A stretch of DNA of 6,001 nt from Pseudomonadota bacterium (lineage in GTDB: Bacteria; Pseudomonadota; Alphaproteobacteria; Rhizobiales; Hyphomicrobiaceae), in NCBI GenBank assembly GCA_021813195.1, contig JAKALI010000276.1:1-6001 (forward strand), written 5' to 3'. Numbering within the stretch: the stretch's first letter is position 1; each line of letters starts with the position of its first letter. The notes below the pieces were generated by a model. The model saw nothing but the letters and a program-made list of their open reading frames with translations, searched no databases and was not told where the DNA came from. Below, in pieces: positions 5,719 through 6,001 of the stretch. Both the position numbers and the translations under genes were made by a program.

Positions 5719-6001
5719 ATGGCCCAGTCGCGCACCCGTCGAAGCTCTTATCATGGCGAGTTCTGGCCGGGGTATGTGGACGTGTTGTCCTCGCTCCTGC
5801 TCGTCGTGACGTTCTTGATGTCGCTCTTCATGCTCTCGCAATATTTCGCCTCTCAGGAGTCGGCGGGCAAGGATACGGTGCTGCAGCGTCTCAATCGCCA
5901 GATTGCGGAGCTCACCAATCTGCTGTCGTTGGAGAAAGGCAAATCGAAAGAGGCCCTGGACGAGCTCGCACAGCTCCAGGCTACACTCGCGACATTGAAA
6001 T
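5719..6001 (+). CDS. MotB/ExbD-like, probably OmpA-type peptidoglycan-binding protein, N-terminal 94 codons (continues beyond right edge)
   Basis: This is the partner of the preceding channel subunit. A short basic cytoplasmic segment (residues 1-15) is followed by one membrane helix at about 18-42. D21, at the helix start (PGYVDVLSSLLLVV), is placed like the proton-carrying aspartate of MotB (D32), ExbD and TolR. A periplasmic coiled coil follows from about residue 55 to the edge (VLQRLNRQIAELTNLL onward). In relatives I remember from rhizobia, about 340 residues long, the C-terminus is an OmpA-like domain that grips peptidoglycan; that part is outside this window, so the anchor is expected rather than seen. 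The ATG lies one base after the upstream TGA and no strong Shine-Dalgarno is present, which suggests translational coupling. Confidence 0.88.
   Translation, partial: MAQSRTRRSSYHGEFWPGYVDVLSSLLLVVTFLMSLFMLSQYFASQESAGKDTVLQRLNRQIAELTNLLSLEKGKSKEALDELAQLQATLATLK

Overview
The window is a GC-rich chromosomal segment, most likely from an alphaproteobacterium of the order Hyphomicrobiales (rhizobia and relatives). I infer this from protein resemblance: the MotA/TolQ/ExbB-type protein, the short MotB-like protein after it, and the TPR-bearing N-terminus of a bacterial alpha-2-macroglobulin all read like proteins I know from that order. I cannot name the genus. No rRNA, tRNA, CRISPR array, transposase or attachment site was seen.

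Layout. Three genes run leftward and two run rightward from a shared divergent region (about 4220-4652). Leftward, in transcription order: an 821-residue four-helix membrane protein with a large periplasmic coiled-coil domain and a long disordered cytoplasmic tail (4219-1754); a 206-residue protein that looks like a phospholipase-D-fold domain with a ruined HKD motif (1591-971); then, after a 390-base gap, the first 193 codons of a secreted alpha-2-macroglobulin family protein (580 to the left edge, continuing outside). Rightward: a MotA/TolQ/ExbB-family proton-channel subunit (4653-5717) and, one base after its stop, a MotB/ExbD/OmpA-type partner (5719 to the right edge, continuing outside).

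How they may fit together. The rightward pair should form an inner-membrane proton channel whose partner subunit reaches the cell wall; the membrane-helix aspartate expected for proton transfer is present (D21). The divergent four-helix protein also spans the inner membrane with a large periplasmic part, and alpha-2-macroglobulins are periplasmic protease traps, so the window has a cell-envelope theme. A functional link between the leftward genes and the channel is an inference from position only.

Non-coding regions hold several small perfect inverted repeats (604-637, 848-862, 1655-1668, 4284-4298, 4567-4594), some placed where an operator or leader RNA structure would be expected. The most interesting items are the proton-channel pair set back-to-back with an uncharacterised large membrane protein, and the degenerate HKD-like protein. 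Nothing here proves a new system. The window cuts both edge genes, so the wider operon contents are unknown.
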